A stretch of 64,000 nt of DNA from Mycocentrospora acerina (lineage: Eukaryota; Ascomycota; Dothideomycetes; Pleosporales), in contig JAKUHH010000028.1 of NCBI GenBank assembly GCA_022701365.1, positions 124,001-188,000 of the forward strand, read 5' to 3'. Position 1 is the first letter of the stretch. The number at the start of each line of letters is the position of its first letter. The position numbers and the translations under genes were made by a program. Of this stretch, positions 1 to 12,357 are shown piece after piece. The notes under the pieces are model-generated. The model did no database searches. It had not been told where the DNA came from and saw nothing but the letters and a program-made list of their open reading frames with translations.

Positions 1-111
1 CATCCAGAACGAAAGGAGGAACCCGCCCACGAGACGGGCAGTGTACTTGGTCTGGTTGGCGGTCGAGATGCTGACCATGCGTCGTTGCTGGAGATAATCT
101 GCTGTGAAGCA

Positions 112-2836
112 TTAGCATACTGCATCCGTCACCTTCTTCATGTTCAGAAACTCACAATTCTCCTTCACTAGCTGCGCCACCTGCCGCACAAAATTGACGC
201 TTGTTGCATCGCCGAACCCAACCTCCTGGTCCCACGCATGATCCGGGTTGACCAATGGATTGCACTTGCGGTTGTATTTCCACCGGAAGATTTGCTGGAT
301 GAAATGAATTCTAGTGTCAATCTCTCTGCACGCGGCATCAGCCTTTTCCTGCGCTGCTCTATGATCAATACCCTCTGTTGCAGACCGGGTTGCCATGACG
401 AGATGGATCGTCTTCTGTTGATCTTCAAGTGCCATGCACATGCCTACCACTGCCACAAAGGCGGCGAGCCACTTGTCACAGCCCTTGGATGACTTGAACA
501 TCTGCTGCAGCTTGTTGAGCAGGTTACTTTGGATTGTGTGTTGTAGGCGCGAGAAGAAGTATTTGAGTTGACGGTTCGTCATGCGTGGTGAGGTGTAGTT
601 CTCGACGTACGCGTTGCCGTCGCGAAATGAATGCATGCGCGACAGGGTGGAGATCTTAGTCTCTTCAGCGATGGTGAGTGTGTGAGACATTATGAAGGTC
701 ACAACAATGAGGCGATACACCTCACGGAATAGATTAACCTGGATGTGATTAGTACAATACCCTCCGCAAAGCTAACATGTATGGGGCACATACCTCATCA
801 TCGCTCTTTGGCTTGACCCTTGTCATCAGCTTGAAAAGCCTTTGCTGGAAATCGTTGTCGTCCTCCATCCAGCAAAGCTCACCAAATGCATCGAGGTGAT
901 GTTCAACAATCTCGTTGATGTATTTTTCGTACCGCTTTTCGTCGCTGTGGTTTATCAGCACCATACCCAAGGCTGGGCTCTGCTTCTCGACGGCAATTCT
1001 CTCGTGAGTAACCGGGTCCGTCTTGTACTGGATTTGTTTTAACAATGCGGTTCCTCTCGGAACGAACTCATACACCTTGACTGGGAACCTAGGCATGTGA
1101 TGCTGGCCACATGTCATCATGACCGTCATTTCCACGTTGCCCCAGTGTTGAATGTGATGTGTGACAAACGTCTCAAGGTGCTTGTTTTCGTGCATTTGTG
1201 TAATGAGTACAGGAAGGAAGGACTCTGCCAGGTCGATGAGTTTGATACGCGAACATCCCAAGCCACAATCTGCGTTCGGGCGCTGGGAACGCTTCAAGCA
1301 TCGATCGCACGTGTCCCCCGGTCCGCACTTGTCTCTCTGCAACACGCAATGCCAACAAGCTACTATTTTCCGCATATCATGGGCTGCTTTGGCAACCGTG
1401 GGCTCCAGATGGGTTCCAAGAGTCCTGCCGCCGGATTTGCTTAAGTTTTTCGCTCCATTTCTTGAAGACTCGGGTTCTGGAGACGCATCAAATGTCATTT
1501 CGGGCACACTTCTTCCGGGTGGGAAGACGGTTTGCAATGTACTTGTAAGTTGTGGCGCCATTTGATTTGATTGCTGGGTGGGAAACTGAACCATGACCAT
1601 GCCAGGGTCCGAGTGCTGATAGGCTGGGAACCTTCTGTCTGAGCTAGTAGGACTAAGTGCTGAAGCCTGTGGGCTGGCGGCCGATTGAAGCGGAGAGTGT
1701 GCATATTGATCAATCGACGATGTGCCGGGCGACGAAGGAGGAAGCTGATAACCAACAGTATAGTTCTCCGTGAACAAGGCTGACGTTTCGTCGAAGTTGA
1801 CAAAATTTTGAGCATCTGGGGAAGGCGATACTCCAGTAAGGCGCATTTGAACTCCACTATGGTTGTGCACTTGGGCATATGGAGCAGCAACATTAGGGTG
1901 ATGTACATAGCTCTGAGCTGCTACCGGAAACATGTTGTCCATTGGTGGTGCCGTGGGTTCGCTGGGTGAAATCAGAAAAGACGGGTCTGTAGAGTTCATG
2001 GTCCAGGAGTCCACATCAACGTTCAGGTATTCAGCGTAGTTCACGGGATCAGTTGCTGGGTCAAAGATGATTTGATCAGATCGCGGTGCTATCGACGACC
2101 TTGAAGACCCTTGACCGGACCATGGGCTCTGTTGAGGCACCTGAGTGGTGTAATTTTGATGATAGAAGCTGGAATGAGGCTGTATCGCCAGCATGTGATG
2201 CTGTTGCTGCTGTTGCTGCTGTTGGTGATGCTGGTGCTGCTGGTGCTGGTGCTGTTGTTGTTGTGTCTGATAATGGTAAGTTTGCGTATTGAGTTGTTGG
2301 TGAGTATAATGTGATTCAGCCATGGTAGCATGTAATGCTGCCTGAAGTGCTTCTTTATGTTAGTCAGGATAGCTAAAGCTGTGGATAGATATACCATGAT
2401 CACTAAAGTCACTGATGTTTCCCTGAGTAGTCCAAAACATACTCGCGTCTATTGCCGGAATGGCATCCTGCGAAACCTGAGTCGACATGGCGCTTCCACT
2501 GTGGTGATAGAAATTGCTTAATTCAGAGTCAAGCATCTCCACCTCGAACGAGTCGGGATCCGGTGTTCTCACAGATGTAGGAGAGTTTGACAGGCTGCCA
2601 TTGTCCCAGAGCATGTGCTCGGGTGGCTGGTCCAGGGGAAGTTCCGGTTGTTGCGAAGGATTGCGACTCAATGGCGGGGTGGTGAAGAGAGGACCAGGTG
2701 AGAGTCCGGTATGATTGATCAGGGAGCCAGTAGGTGTCTTTGATCGCTGGGCGTCATATTGGCCATATCCAAACGTAAGCGGATCGAAGAATTGGGGTTG
2801 CTCCTGGTAGTGGTATTGCTGGGAGAAAGTGGACAT
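112..2836 (-). CDS. Zn2Cys6-type transcription regulator, glutamine-rich, cluster in mid-protein
   Basis: Predicted nuclear DNA-binding regulator of about 870 aa. I join three exons, 2836-2395, 2337-794 and 738-112; both introns (57 and 55 bp) have GT-AG ends and keep frame, and the first has a CTAAC branch site. The N-terminal half is low complexity, with a Gln/His run near residues 170-195 that would suit an activation region. A cysteine cluster of the binuclear zinc type lies at about residues 475-505, with spacing C-X2-C-X6-C-X5-C-X2-C-X10-C. Its position in the middle of the protein is unusual, since most family members carry it at the N-terminus. The C-terminal 350 residues are helical in character and match no domain I recognise. 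Target genes cannot be read from the sequence. The neighbouring regulator at 4374 is transcribed divergently. Confidence 0.8.
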
Positions 2837-4373
2837 GATGCACAGACGGGCCGCTGGTGGCGGCCAAGCTGGATTAGAGGGACCTCAAAAACTATGCATC
2901 TAATGGCCTCCGAGATACCCAGCGCTCGACCTCTGGACTGGTGGCCTGAATGACAAAGACAAAGGACGAGTGATCGCCCTACCGAGGCCTCAGGGACGCG
3001 CGACAAGCGACAGTTCACGGGATGGTCCTGCTAGAGAAGACTTGCGACACGGCTCGAGGAAGGACGCGCAAGAAGAATCAGATCTAGGGCGGCTGAGGGG
3101 AGGATTTCAGATGGCGATAGGGCTCATGCGCTCAATGCACTCTGCCCCACGAGGACCGGTGAGCCCCCGTACATGCAGCTATTGGTTCTAGCTGCAGGCC
3201 AAACACAGCACCTGGGCTGCACCAACCCGCAACGGACGCTCGCGCTGCGAATCATTCACGGGCCACATCAAAGAGCGAATGTGCAACCTTCCTTTGTGCG
3301 CTATAGAGCGTCTCTTTGCAACCCATTTTCCTAATGCGCTATCGGGTGTTGCACGGAGAGAGGACGTTGGTGTTGCCTCGATGCCTCAGGTGTCCAGGCG
3401 TTCTCACGGCGCGCTGCGCCTCTCGCTAGGCGAAGTTTCATCAAGAAGCGGTGTTTGCAAACCGAATCATGGGTCGCACGGCTTCTGAACAAGCGCCTTC
3501 TTGCTTCTCCATGAGGCTCTGCTGCATATTGTCAAATTCACGAGAGGAATGACACGACACTGGTGTGGTTTGTTTTCTGTCGTGTTCACAAGCGGAAGCC
3601 CGCACCAGCACGATGCATTCGCGTACGAGGGGTGTGTTTCGCGAATGAGGGTTGCAGTCGAATGCCAGCGCATAGTTGTCGGTTTTGTGTGCCCAAATAG
3701 GAACTCTGCACCACAAGTTGAAGTGGATGGTAGAGGGACAGCTTTTAGTGACTATCAAGGCGGCGTTTGGACACAGCCACAACCTCAGCATCTGCCACAG
3801 TTGGAGAGGGTGCGGTTTCGTATAGGCTTTCACATTGGCGTGTTTGAGTGGATGCTGCGGACAAGGCTGGTGTTGAGGCGCAGCACTCAGCTTCATCGCA
3901 GACCGCGACTTCCCCAGACTTACCTCAAGCCCGCGTCATGGGCAGCGAACTATCGCGCCTCGCCTGTGTTCTGATCATCAGGCCGCATCAGTGCAGGACC
4001 AACCCTGAACCCAGTCGTGAACATGGCCACTTCTCCACGCCAAACCAGCATAGGCAGACGGGTGGTGGGCGGCAATCGTCTTTGAGCATCTACGTTCCTC
4101 TTGCTTCTGAAAATGTCTGGATTGCTTAGAACAATCCACTGTACGCCTGCAGCCTTGAAGCAGGCCAAAGACATGTTATCTATCTACAATCTCACTGTAG
4201 TTTAGTCCGCTTGCGTGCTTCCAGTCCGACACTCAAACTCCAGCCAATCACTGGGCTTGCCGGTCGAAAACCTCCACTCTCGGAATTGCGATGGAGTCAG
4301 GAATCCGTGAGCCTTCGACGACGCGGCTCCCCCATTGCTTTTACATCTCCTGAGAACTCGGAGGACGTTTAAA
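2837..4373. other. Intergenic region between two divergent regulators
   Basis: About 1.5 kb holding the 5' regions of both regulators. Reading frames of up to about 157 codons occur on both strands, but none has a recognisable domain, convincing intron structure or start context. I see no repeat or RNA gene. Confidence 0.5.
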
Positions 4374-6747
4374 ATGTTGCGGAGAAATGGAAAGCCAAGG
4401 TTGGTGTAAACTCCGAATATCATGCAAGGTTAACCGGTCCTCAGGTCTTGCGAGCCGTGTCGAATCTCGAAGATCAGGTGCGACCACACAACGCCGACAT
4501 GCACAAAGTGCGAAAACAGAGGCATTGTCGATCAAGTGGGTTTCTCCTGTCTCTATTGTATGCCGGTTATTGATGCTTGCTGAAGTGCTTTTACCATGAC
4601 GCGCCCATGACCAAGCCCGTTGGCACACCTCGCAAGAAGCCAGAATCTCGTCGTCGAAAAGCAGAAGTCCGACTCGAGGTGATTCAGGCATCAAGAAATC
4701 ATGGAGTGCTCACCTCACTCGCTCTCAGCCCTCCAACTCTCAGAAACGACACTGGGCCCGTGAGCGTTAACAATGCATGGCCGACGCCGCCTGGCACTGC
4801 TACCACCCCGGCTGAGACGGCTCCGGAACCAGTAAGAAGCTTTTACCTAGGTTCAACTAGCTATGCAAGTGTATTTGCTGGGGAGCAGCCACTAGCGGAC
4901 ACTGTACATGAACAACCACCAGAACGCGTGAGCTTCACACCTTCGTCCTCGGCTAAGAGCATGGGAAATCGTCACTGCCATTCTGGTATTGGACGTTCCA
5001 TCGTATCGAAACTGGCACCGTTTTACTTCTTTGAGAAATCGCTGCACATGTATTTCGAGGCTCAGAAATCTTCCGCTCTGATTGGCCCACTCGTCTTGTC
5101 AGCTCTGCCTCAGCTTCGCGCAGATTTAGAGCTGCTTAGAACTGTCGACGACGACCCATACCAGATGTATGCTGAAATGATCAAGAATACAACTAGACCC
5201 TTAAAAGTGCCATCCACAATGCTTCCGTCGGAGTTTCATACTCTGTTCACAGGTAAGAACTTGAGATGGGAAACTTTGGGCTTAGTTTTGGCCGTGGCTG
5301 CCTTCAACGCTCAATTCATCTCGCCAAGTGACCCTATATTCACACTAGACGACGGATCTATAGTTGATAGGGATAGATTCATCGAGGATGTGATACACGC
5401 AACCAATGACTGCATTAATCTCTGTCAGATGCACGGTGCCGTAAACGATATCATGGTCTGGCTCGTATATACCAACGGGCTTGTTGTGAGCAATTTCTAT
5501 GGAGACAACTGTTCGTATCCCCGAATTCCCTGCTTATCCCATTTTCTCACAAGTTACAGATCACGGCACGTGGAAACGAATGAATGATAGTGTATCAGCT
5601 CTATATGCGGCCGGCATGCATTGCGAAGGGGACAACAACGGAATAACGCGTGAACCGCTCTTTCTTCGCGAGTCGAGGAGAAGAATGTACGCCGCTATCT
5701 ACAGATCAGATAAGACAATGGCAACGTTCTTCGGTCGCCCTCCATTGATGGCTTGGAGATACAGTGACCGCAAGCAGCTACTTGACGTCCCTGACAGTAT
5801 CATAGCTTCTGATGACCCAAACGTTGTCAACGACGCTCTCTCAAAACTAGACAGTACAGGTTGGAACACCGAAGGCCGAATCTACTCTGCTTCGCTCGTC
5901 AGACTCCGCTGCCAGCATGCTATTTTCAAAGAGCGGCTTCTAGAGCAGAGTCTTGCGGGTGAAAAGGATAGTGACGTTGTTCGAAACCTACGGTAAGAGA
6001 AATATCTCCTAAACATCGAGCTGCTCGGCTAATCGGCATAGAATAATATCAGCAGAATGCACTCAGTACTGGGAAAGTATTCCAGCACATTTGCGCTACG
6101 ATATGTACGATGAAGAGGGCGCTTGGGGCGGACTAGGACCAGGTATCACCGTGCGTCTGATTTCTGGATATCTCGAGTACCTACACATGCATTTCCAAAC
6201 GCAACGGCTGCTTCATCGACAAACACAAGATGCCCTACCAGCCTTATTGGACATATCGATGAAACTTTTAACGACATCCCTTGTACCCACAAAACCAAAC
6301 AATGGCGTGTACGAGATACGGAGACACTTTCCAACCGTCATATTGTTTTACTGTTTTCCTGCTGCTGGTGTACTTGCTCTAGAGCTCAGAAGATGTACCA
6401 TTGATGGCATTCCTTTGCCAAGCACAGTCTCGCGCTCAGATATAATTCGCAAGCTCTCAGTGTTGACTGCATGCCTCGAATATATTGTCTTGCCAGGTGA
6501 TGGAAATCACAGACTATGTAACGAGTTGAACAAGATGCTTGCCCTTGTATTGGACGAAGTTCTCAACTACCAGCCTCCAGCCAATAAGGACCAAGGGAAC
6601 ATTGGGGAGATGTTGGATTCCGGGCTCGGGCCAGGGTTCTTCGATCTGCCGATGGTTGATGGAATGGAACCGATTCCCACAGAGGCCGAGGACTTCTTGA
6701 ACTGGCTTGATAATGCAGCTTGGGGTAATACTGTAAGAACACGTTGA
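4374..6747 (+). CDS. Zn2Cys6 fungal transcription factor with fungal-specific TF domain
   Basis: Predicted nuclear regulator of 726 aa built from five exons: 4374-4399, 4445-4535, 4586-5510, 5560-5992 and 6042-6747. All four introns are 45-50 bp, have GT-AG ends and preserve frame. The 26 bp first exon was chosen because splicing it to exon 2 puts basic residues directly before the cluster (MLRRNGKPRSCEPC), the usual start of this family. The zinc cluster is split by intron 2: spacing is C-X2-C-X6-C-X6-C-X2-C-X8-C. The rest matches the helical middle-homology region of fungal TFs, including a conserved block around GTWKRMNDS and RRRMYAAIYRSDK. The middle domain and its length are normal. The ligand and the target genes are unknown. 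Confidence 0.85.
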
Positions 6748-7036
6748 GAGGCATCACACTCAGAAAGAAGATTGCTAAATATGTCACAGGATTTATTCTG
6801 AACAATCAAACGATAACAGCATCATACATGGCCTTCAAGCGACATGCAGGAGCCAATTACCTGTCCTCAACCGAAACGTGACCCCAAAGCCTCCTTCCAG
6901 TTTATTACTGCCATTTTCCATGACTCATTATGGCCCCTGTGTGAGCCACAGGGGCGTACATTAAAAGATACCATATACCATTTTTCTTCCTCTCAACAAC
7001 TTCCTATCTTCAATGTCCTGTTGTTCTTCGGCGGTG

Positions 7037-7393
7037 CTATTGCGTAGCAAAATACGCTGCGCGTGCCGCATGTTTCGACTCGTTATGCGCGATTTCCTTG
7101 TCCCTTTCCGTTCGTTCCTTAGCCGCTCGCTGCGAAATTAGCACATGCAGTTGGCCAGTTTTCGAAGTTGACGTACTTTTCTTGTTGAACATTTTGGCGA
7201 GCATTGTTTTCGTCGTAGACGTTGTACTTGTCGACTTTATAGAGGAAGCATCTGATGGTGCGTATGATGGCGGGGCGTTGGATGTGGGTTGGCAGGTGTT
7301 TGCAATCGAATCGGAGTTTGCAGTTGTTTTGGGGGACGACTTGTTGGCGAGATGGTCATTGTAGTGCTTTACGAGAAGGAGGCGGTCGTCCAT
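7037..7393 (-). CDS. Small Ser/Thr-rich hypothetical protein
   Basis: Single-exon frame of 118 aa starting at an ATG at 7393. The N-terminus (MDDRLLLVKHYNDHL) looks helical, the middle is rich in Ser, Thr and Lys with a PPSY motif, and the C-terminus is a charged helix-like segment rich in Lys, Arg, Glu and Ala. There is no signal peptide, membrane segment or domain that I recognise. Its composition differs from the random frames nearby, which is why I list it. It could be a short cytosolic or nuclear protein, or a spurious frame. Confidence 0.45.
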   Translation of the reverse strand: MDDRLLLVKHYNDHLANKSSPKTTANSDSIANTCQPTSNAPPSYAPSDASSIKSTSTTSTTKTMLAKMFNKKSTSTSKTGQLHVLISQRAAKERTERDKEIAHNESKHAARAAYFATQ

Positions 7394-8814
7394 CTTGAAT
7401 CGATTGTGTGAGGGGAATTTTTTTATTGCGATGAATTGATATTGCGACGGCTAGATGTTGCGATGAGTAGATTGGATTATGAGGAACAAGCACGATGATG
7501 GATAAACACTATGATACTTGCACGCACCATCTTCTTTATAAGCAACAGGTATCCCATAATAATCCGATTCCTCACATTATGCACTGATTTCGCGTTACTC
7601 GCCGCATTCAGCCAAGATGCTCATTATGACTCTTATTTCTCCAGGCAGCAATTTTTTAGCCGAGTCACCCTATCAGCACTTCGGAATAAACCCCCTGGGA
7701 AGAGTAATTGTCCTATCAATTCTTCAGGCGTCCAATCCTGGCAAAGGGAACGCTAGTAAGTTGTGTTTACAAATCAGAAGACGTTCAAAAGTAGGTAAGT
7801 GAGTGAGGTTATGCGAGTGACTCGGAGTTGCAAGGCGAGGTCTGGAGGTAGAGTGCAGGAGTCGGAGTTGAATCTTACCGTGGGGATTTGTAAGGAGAGG
7901 TGAGTGGGAGTCATTTTTTTAAGTGGAGGGGAGGAGAGGGCAAGTGTTTGGTGGGAATTTATTCCCGGGAGATGAAGACGGTTCAACTTGAACGGTGTAG
8001 AGTATGTGAGTTTGAGGTGATGTGCATGCTTATCTTGGAGAAGATGGTTAGACTGACCATTTCTCCGTGGTACTACTGTGACTGGTGCTGGTATACTGCA
8101 GATGCTGGACTGAAGCATTGTTTTCGCATCGTTCGGGTGCATCAGAGCTATAGTTGCTCTCACATTAATGCATTTACGAGCTGTAGGCCTCCAATTTCTT
8201 GTATTTATTGCCATAATTCAGGCGCACAACATCACTATATAGTTTAGATGTACTTCCGAGCACCAGGGTAGAGTTGGAACCAAGTGTTTAAGTGAACGTG
8301 CAGGCGTCGATGGAGCCATGCCGATATCAATTACCTTGGAGTTGTTCTGTTCTAGTTCTATTGTGCCTACTGAATCTCACGCAAAAATTCAGTTGATGAC
8401 AAATGATGGGGAGGAAATGCGCCAGGCGAGGTAGTTGAAAGACTGGAAACATAAGATACAGCAGACGCCTAACGAAGCATTTGGGAGATGACTTGCGAAT
8501 GATTGATCGAAATAATGGCAACCCGTGCGTGACCTTATCAAGACCGTGAAATTTACCTAAGGAAAAATTTTTGAATTGTTTCAAGCATGTGAAGATGTGC
8601 AATTAGAAGCTAAGAAGAATTGTCGAAGACGGTGCTCTTGATGTGAAGTTGCACCCCACTAGCGCCTTCCGTGCTTCCCCCACCAATCCCCTCCCCTCAC
8701 GAAATTTATCGCATCCAAGTCGAGTCGCGAAACTCGGCACCACTCAGCAAACCTACCAACTCCTATATCCATACCACTACCACTCCTCCCACTATCCCAC
8801 AATCGCACGCAACC
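7394..8814. other. Intergenic region upstream of TRM112
   Basis: About 1.4 kb with short frames on both strands, none with recognisable content. The last 150 bp before the ATG at 8815 are pyrimidine-rich (C/T and ACC runs), as is common in promoters and 5' leaders of filamentous fungi. Confidence 0.4.
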
Positions 8815-9397
8815 ATGAAGCTCCTCACGCTCAACTTCCTCACCTGCGCCATCAAAACCTGCAAAACGGACCCTTCCTCGTTCCCCCTGCACCCGCGCGA
8901 CGCAGAGCTCGAGATCCAAGAAGCAGACATCAACATGGCGTTTCTGAAGAACATTCTCCCACGACTGATGTGGAAGGAACTAGGAATTGTGTGCAAAGAG
9001 GTATGTCGTCGGTTCTGCCTGTGGAAACAATACATCCAGCAAGGAGCAGTGGGAAACGAAACAGAAAGAGAATAGAAAGGAAGAAGACATGGCGAAAAAG
9101 TGTTTTGGTTAGAAATTTCACAGCTAATAGATGGATGTTTAGTTGGGACTTCCGGATCTCCCGCCTACGCCCCCCACGGCAGAGGACCTCGTTGCGCCGT
9201 CTGCAAACGCTGCGCTCGACTCGACGGATGATGCGGTGGAGACGGAGCAGGAGCCTAGCCAGACGGCAAAGGATCTACACCGCGTGTTGCTCGAGACGTG
9301 CATCGCCGAGGGGAAGCTGGTGTGTGGGTGCTGCGGCCACGAGTATGCTGTCAAGGAGGGGGTTGCCAATTTTCTGCTGCCAGGGCATTTGGTTTGA
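8815..9397 (+). CDS. TRM112: Trm112 methyltransferase activator subunit
   Basis: Small zinc-binding protein of 146 aa. In yeast Trm112 activates and stabilises several methyltransferases acting on tRNA, rRNA and release factor eRF1 (Trm9, Trm11, Bud23, Mtq2). Exons are 8815-9000 and 9143-9397, separated by a 142 bp GT-AG intron. The N-terminus MKLLTLNFLTC is diagnostic. Cys11 and Cys16 plus the C-terminal CGCCGHEY segment (Cys123 and Cys126) match the family zinc ligands, and the protein ends with the typical GVANFLLPGHLV tail. The linker between the two halves (residues 65-105) is acidic and variable, as in other fungi. Its 3' end faces YTM1 across about 440 bp. Function is well supported by family knowledge. 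Confidence 0.95.
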
Positions 9398-9833
9398 GGG
9401 AGGATGTATGGGAGCGGATGATGAGGAAGAAAAAAAAATTCGCACGGCACGGGATATCAACGCATGATTGGCAGGGAGTAAAGAGAAGTATGGTGGTGGC
9501 GTCCCGGTGGCATGAAGAAAAAGTCATGATACCCTTTTATTTTCAATTTTCGGCATATACATGGCATGGCCTGGCGCATAGTGGAGTTTGGCCGTTTGTG
9601 GAGGATCTGCGCAATGGACGGTTCGCATATAGACGGAGCTGCTGGGCAGATATAGCATGCAGTGTAGTTGTGGGAGAGGGGACGCATTCAGAACAGTCAG
9701 TCGGTTGCGACACTGTATTCCCATCTTACGTGTGGTATCTAGCTCACTTGCAGACGCCGAACGCCAAAGTTTTTTTTTATGTCCTTGTCCGCTTCATTTC
9801 TTCTCTTTTCTTCCATTTCCCTTCCTACCTAAA
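9398..9833. other. Convergent 3' regions of TRM112 and YTM1
   Basis: About 440 bp between two tail-to-tail genes. It contains A-rich and T-rich stretches suited to 3' end formation on both strands (near 9428 and 9772). The frames running through it have no recognisable content. Confidence 0.5.
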
Positions 9834-11346
9834 TCAAGACCCCAGCGCACGGTTAATCTGCACCTTCTTGTCCTCGCCCGCGCTCACAATACCAACGTCC
9901 TTGTCCCACCGTACGCTAAACACCTTGACACCCTCGCCGTGGCTCTTGGCCGGCCCACTCTGTCCCTGTCGGTGAATCGTGTACACGCTCTCGCCCGTCA
10001 GGCCCTCGCCCATGGCTCCGCCTGCACTGACGTTCCTCAGATCCCAGATCTGACACGTCCCATCGTGGCTGCCGGACACGATGTTGTACTCGGAGTTTGG
10101 ATCCGTGTCGAGGGATACGACGCCGTTCTTGTGGCCGCGCAGGGTCATGACGCTGATTTGTGTGGCGGACACGCGGGGATCGACGAGCGTGATGTGGCGG
10201 GCAGAGGTGCCGGTAGCGAGGAGGTTGCGCGAGGGGATGGCGCAGAGGGAGAGGAGGGCGTGGCCGGTTGTGCGGGTGTCGACGCATGAGGATGTGGGCA
10301 AGTCCCAAGTCTTGAGGGTGTGGTCGTGCGAGGCCGAGTAGGCGACGGTCGCGTCGTCGGGCTTGAAGATGACGCTGGAGACGGGGGAGCTGTGGCCGGT
10401 GAGGGTGGACAGGGCGCCACGGGCGGGGACTGTGCGGTCAGGCTTGGACAGCTTTTGGCGCTTATTCGAGGCGGCCGTCGAGTTGGGGAGGAGGGATGCT
10501 GGCGCAACGGGGTTTTCTTTGGCGTTGCTGGAAAAGAGGGAGATGGTCGTGTCGGAGGAGGCGGACAGGATTCTGCTCGAGGGGCCGTGGACAGCAATGT
10601 CTTCGACGCCCCATCGGTGGCTGAAGAGCTCCAGGCTGGTGGTCAGGGTGCGCGCATTGTCGTCGTACTTGAACACGCGCACTGTGTTGTCCATGCCCGC
10701 GGCCACAATCTTCTTGTCCGACAGCCACTTGGCCGTCTTCAGGCTCGTAATGCGACCGCCGTTGCTCGGCGCTTCTGACGTCGCCAGCACATCGCCCGAC
10801 GTATTCCACACGCGCACCAGACCATCGTAACTCGCGCTCAATATGCGCTCCTGGCCGCTCTGTATGCTCGCGCCCGACCACGTGCCCGCAGACGACGACC
10901 GCGACAGCACGTCCACGGCAGACACCCAGTCGTCGTGCTCGAAGCTCGTGACGTTTAGTGGCGGGACCAGCGCGCGCGTGTACTCGACATCCAGCGTTGT
11001 CTCAGCATTGATGCCATTCTTGGTGAGGAACTCGTCGATGGAGGTGCGCAGGAACTGGCCGTTGATCAGAATGTCAAAGGGAATGCGCTTGTCGTTGCGG
11101 TTGAGCAGGTCGTTTGCGAGGGTCGAGAGCTGGTGGCGTCCAAGAGCTGGCGTTCGAGTTAGCCACGGCGTCTATGCATCCGTCGTCGAGCGCATTCGTC
11201 TTCCCCAGCTCCGTCGCTCCACTCCCATCTGGCCAAGACTTACAAGTCTGCACAAGCAACACAGTCGGGTCCTCGGAAATCTGCAGGTTCGGGTCGCGTG
11301 TGCTGAGGCGGATCTGCACCTTTGTTTCGGCGGCGTTGGAGTCCAT
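9834..11346 (-). CDS. YTM1: Ribosome biogenesis WD40 protein Ytm1
   Basis: Predicted 471 aa nucleolar protein. Ytm1 (mammalian WDR12) forms the Nop7-Erb1-Ytm1 (PeBoW) complex needed for 25S/5.8S rRNA maturation and is removed by the AAA ATPase Rea1. Exons are 11346-11244 and 11146-9834; the 97 bp intron has GT-AG ends and a CTAAC branch site. Residues 8-90 form the ubiquitin-like NLE domain that Rea1 binds, recognisable by VQIRLSTRDPNL and the PFDILINGQFL segment. The rest is a WD40 propeller with repeats ending in forms such as GLVRVWN, TLKTWDL and TCQIWDL. Length matches the yeast protein (about 460 aa). The GC-rich coding sequence gives long frames on the other strand, which I treat as shadows. 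Confidence 0.95.
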
Positions 11347-12357
11347 GGCGGGCGGTTGTGTGTGCGGTTGCGTGAGGCGTGCTGGCAGCTGTTGTTGCTC
11401 TCGAAATTTCCTTGAACTTTTTCGATCAGGCTAGCGCGGGACGCAAAGACGTTGGCCAATGGGCGCCCGCTGGTGCCGCAAAGTCCGCCTCCCGCCTAGA
11501 ACACCACTGCCTCGTCTGCGTGCCTGAACAGTGAGCCTGAGCCCAAGTGCGAGACTACTGGCTTGGGCGGCTCACGTTGCGACAGTCATGTGAGCATCCA
11601 GCTGGCCTTGCTCTTCTCTGCGCCATCTAGACGTAAACCCCGGCCCTGACGTGAACCACGACCAAACAACCTTCGTTGGACTACGCTCAGACTACGTTCA
11701 GACTACGCTTCATGATTCACGTGATCTGGAGCCGCCCTTGCACGCACCTCCCTCTCCAGGGCCGCCAGCCAGACACGCCTTCTCAGAACCCGAGTTTGGG
11801 ACACTAGCAGCATGGCAGAGACGGCCACGTTAACAGTCGGGTTTGCCGCCAATTAGAAGCGAGGCAATCGTCTGACATGTTAGCCTTCAGCCATCCATCT
11901 GACTGTATCCCAGGCCTCGTGCCTGATTTGTCTTCGCCTGCCGCATCAGCACCACATCTCGGAATGCACAAGGCATTCGGCATGCGAAATACCGTCATTT
12001 TGAGCACCTCGACACGATGTTGATGCCGTCGGACGTAGCATAAGGCCGTAAAACAACCTTGGTCGTGAACGCCTCATCCATCATAAATGTAAAGCCTCAA
12101 CCATTACGGCGTGATGATTCCTCCGCGTTCCGAACAGGGCGCTAGCAACCCCACAACGAAGGAACGCCTCGTAATCCACAAGCCTCTATCTTTAGGTCGC
12201 ATCAGCTGCGCGGATGCTACATTTGAGCTATAAAGCTGACAGTCTTTCATTCCAATCGCCGCCCCACCATTCTCTCAGGGATTCAGCATTGACCCAGTGT
12301 CAACAAAACTGAGACGAGCAACGACATATCGAACAACATAGCCCATCACAATACAAC
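11347..12357. other. Intergenic region
   Basis: About 1 kb between the starts of YTM1 and the monooxygenase gene. It holds a short imperfect repetition of an ACTACG-TTCAGACTACGCT type sequence near 11678-11712. No gene was recognised. Confidence 0.4.

Noticed and set aside
3441..3896. A 151-codon minus-strand frame between the two divergent regulators
   Set aside because: No domain, no signal or membrane feature, composition like random sequence, and overlapping frames of similar length on the other strand.
9298..9975. A 225-codon plus-strand frame running from TRM112 exon 2 into YTM1
   Set aside because: It overlaps two real genes in a different frame or strand and has no recognisable content.
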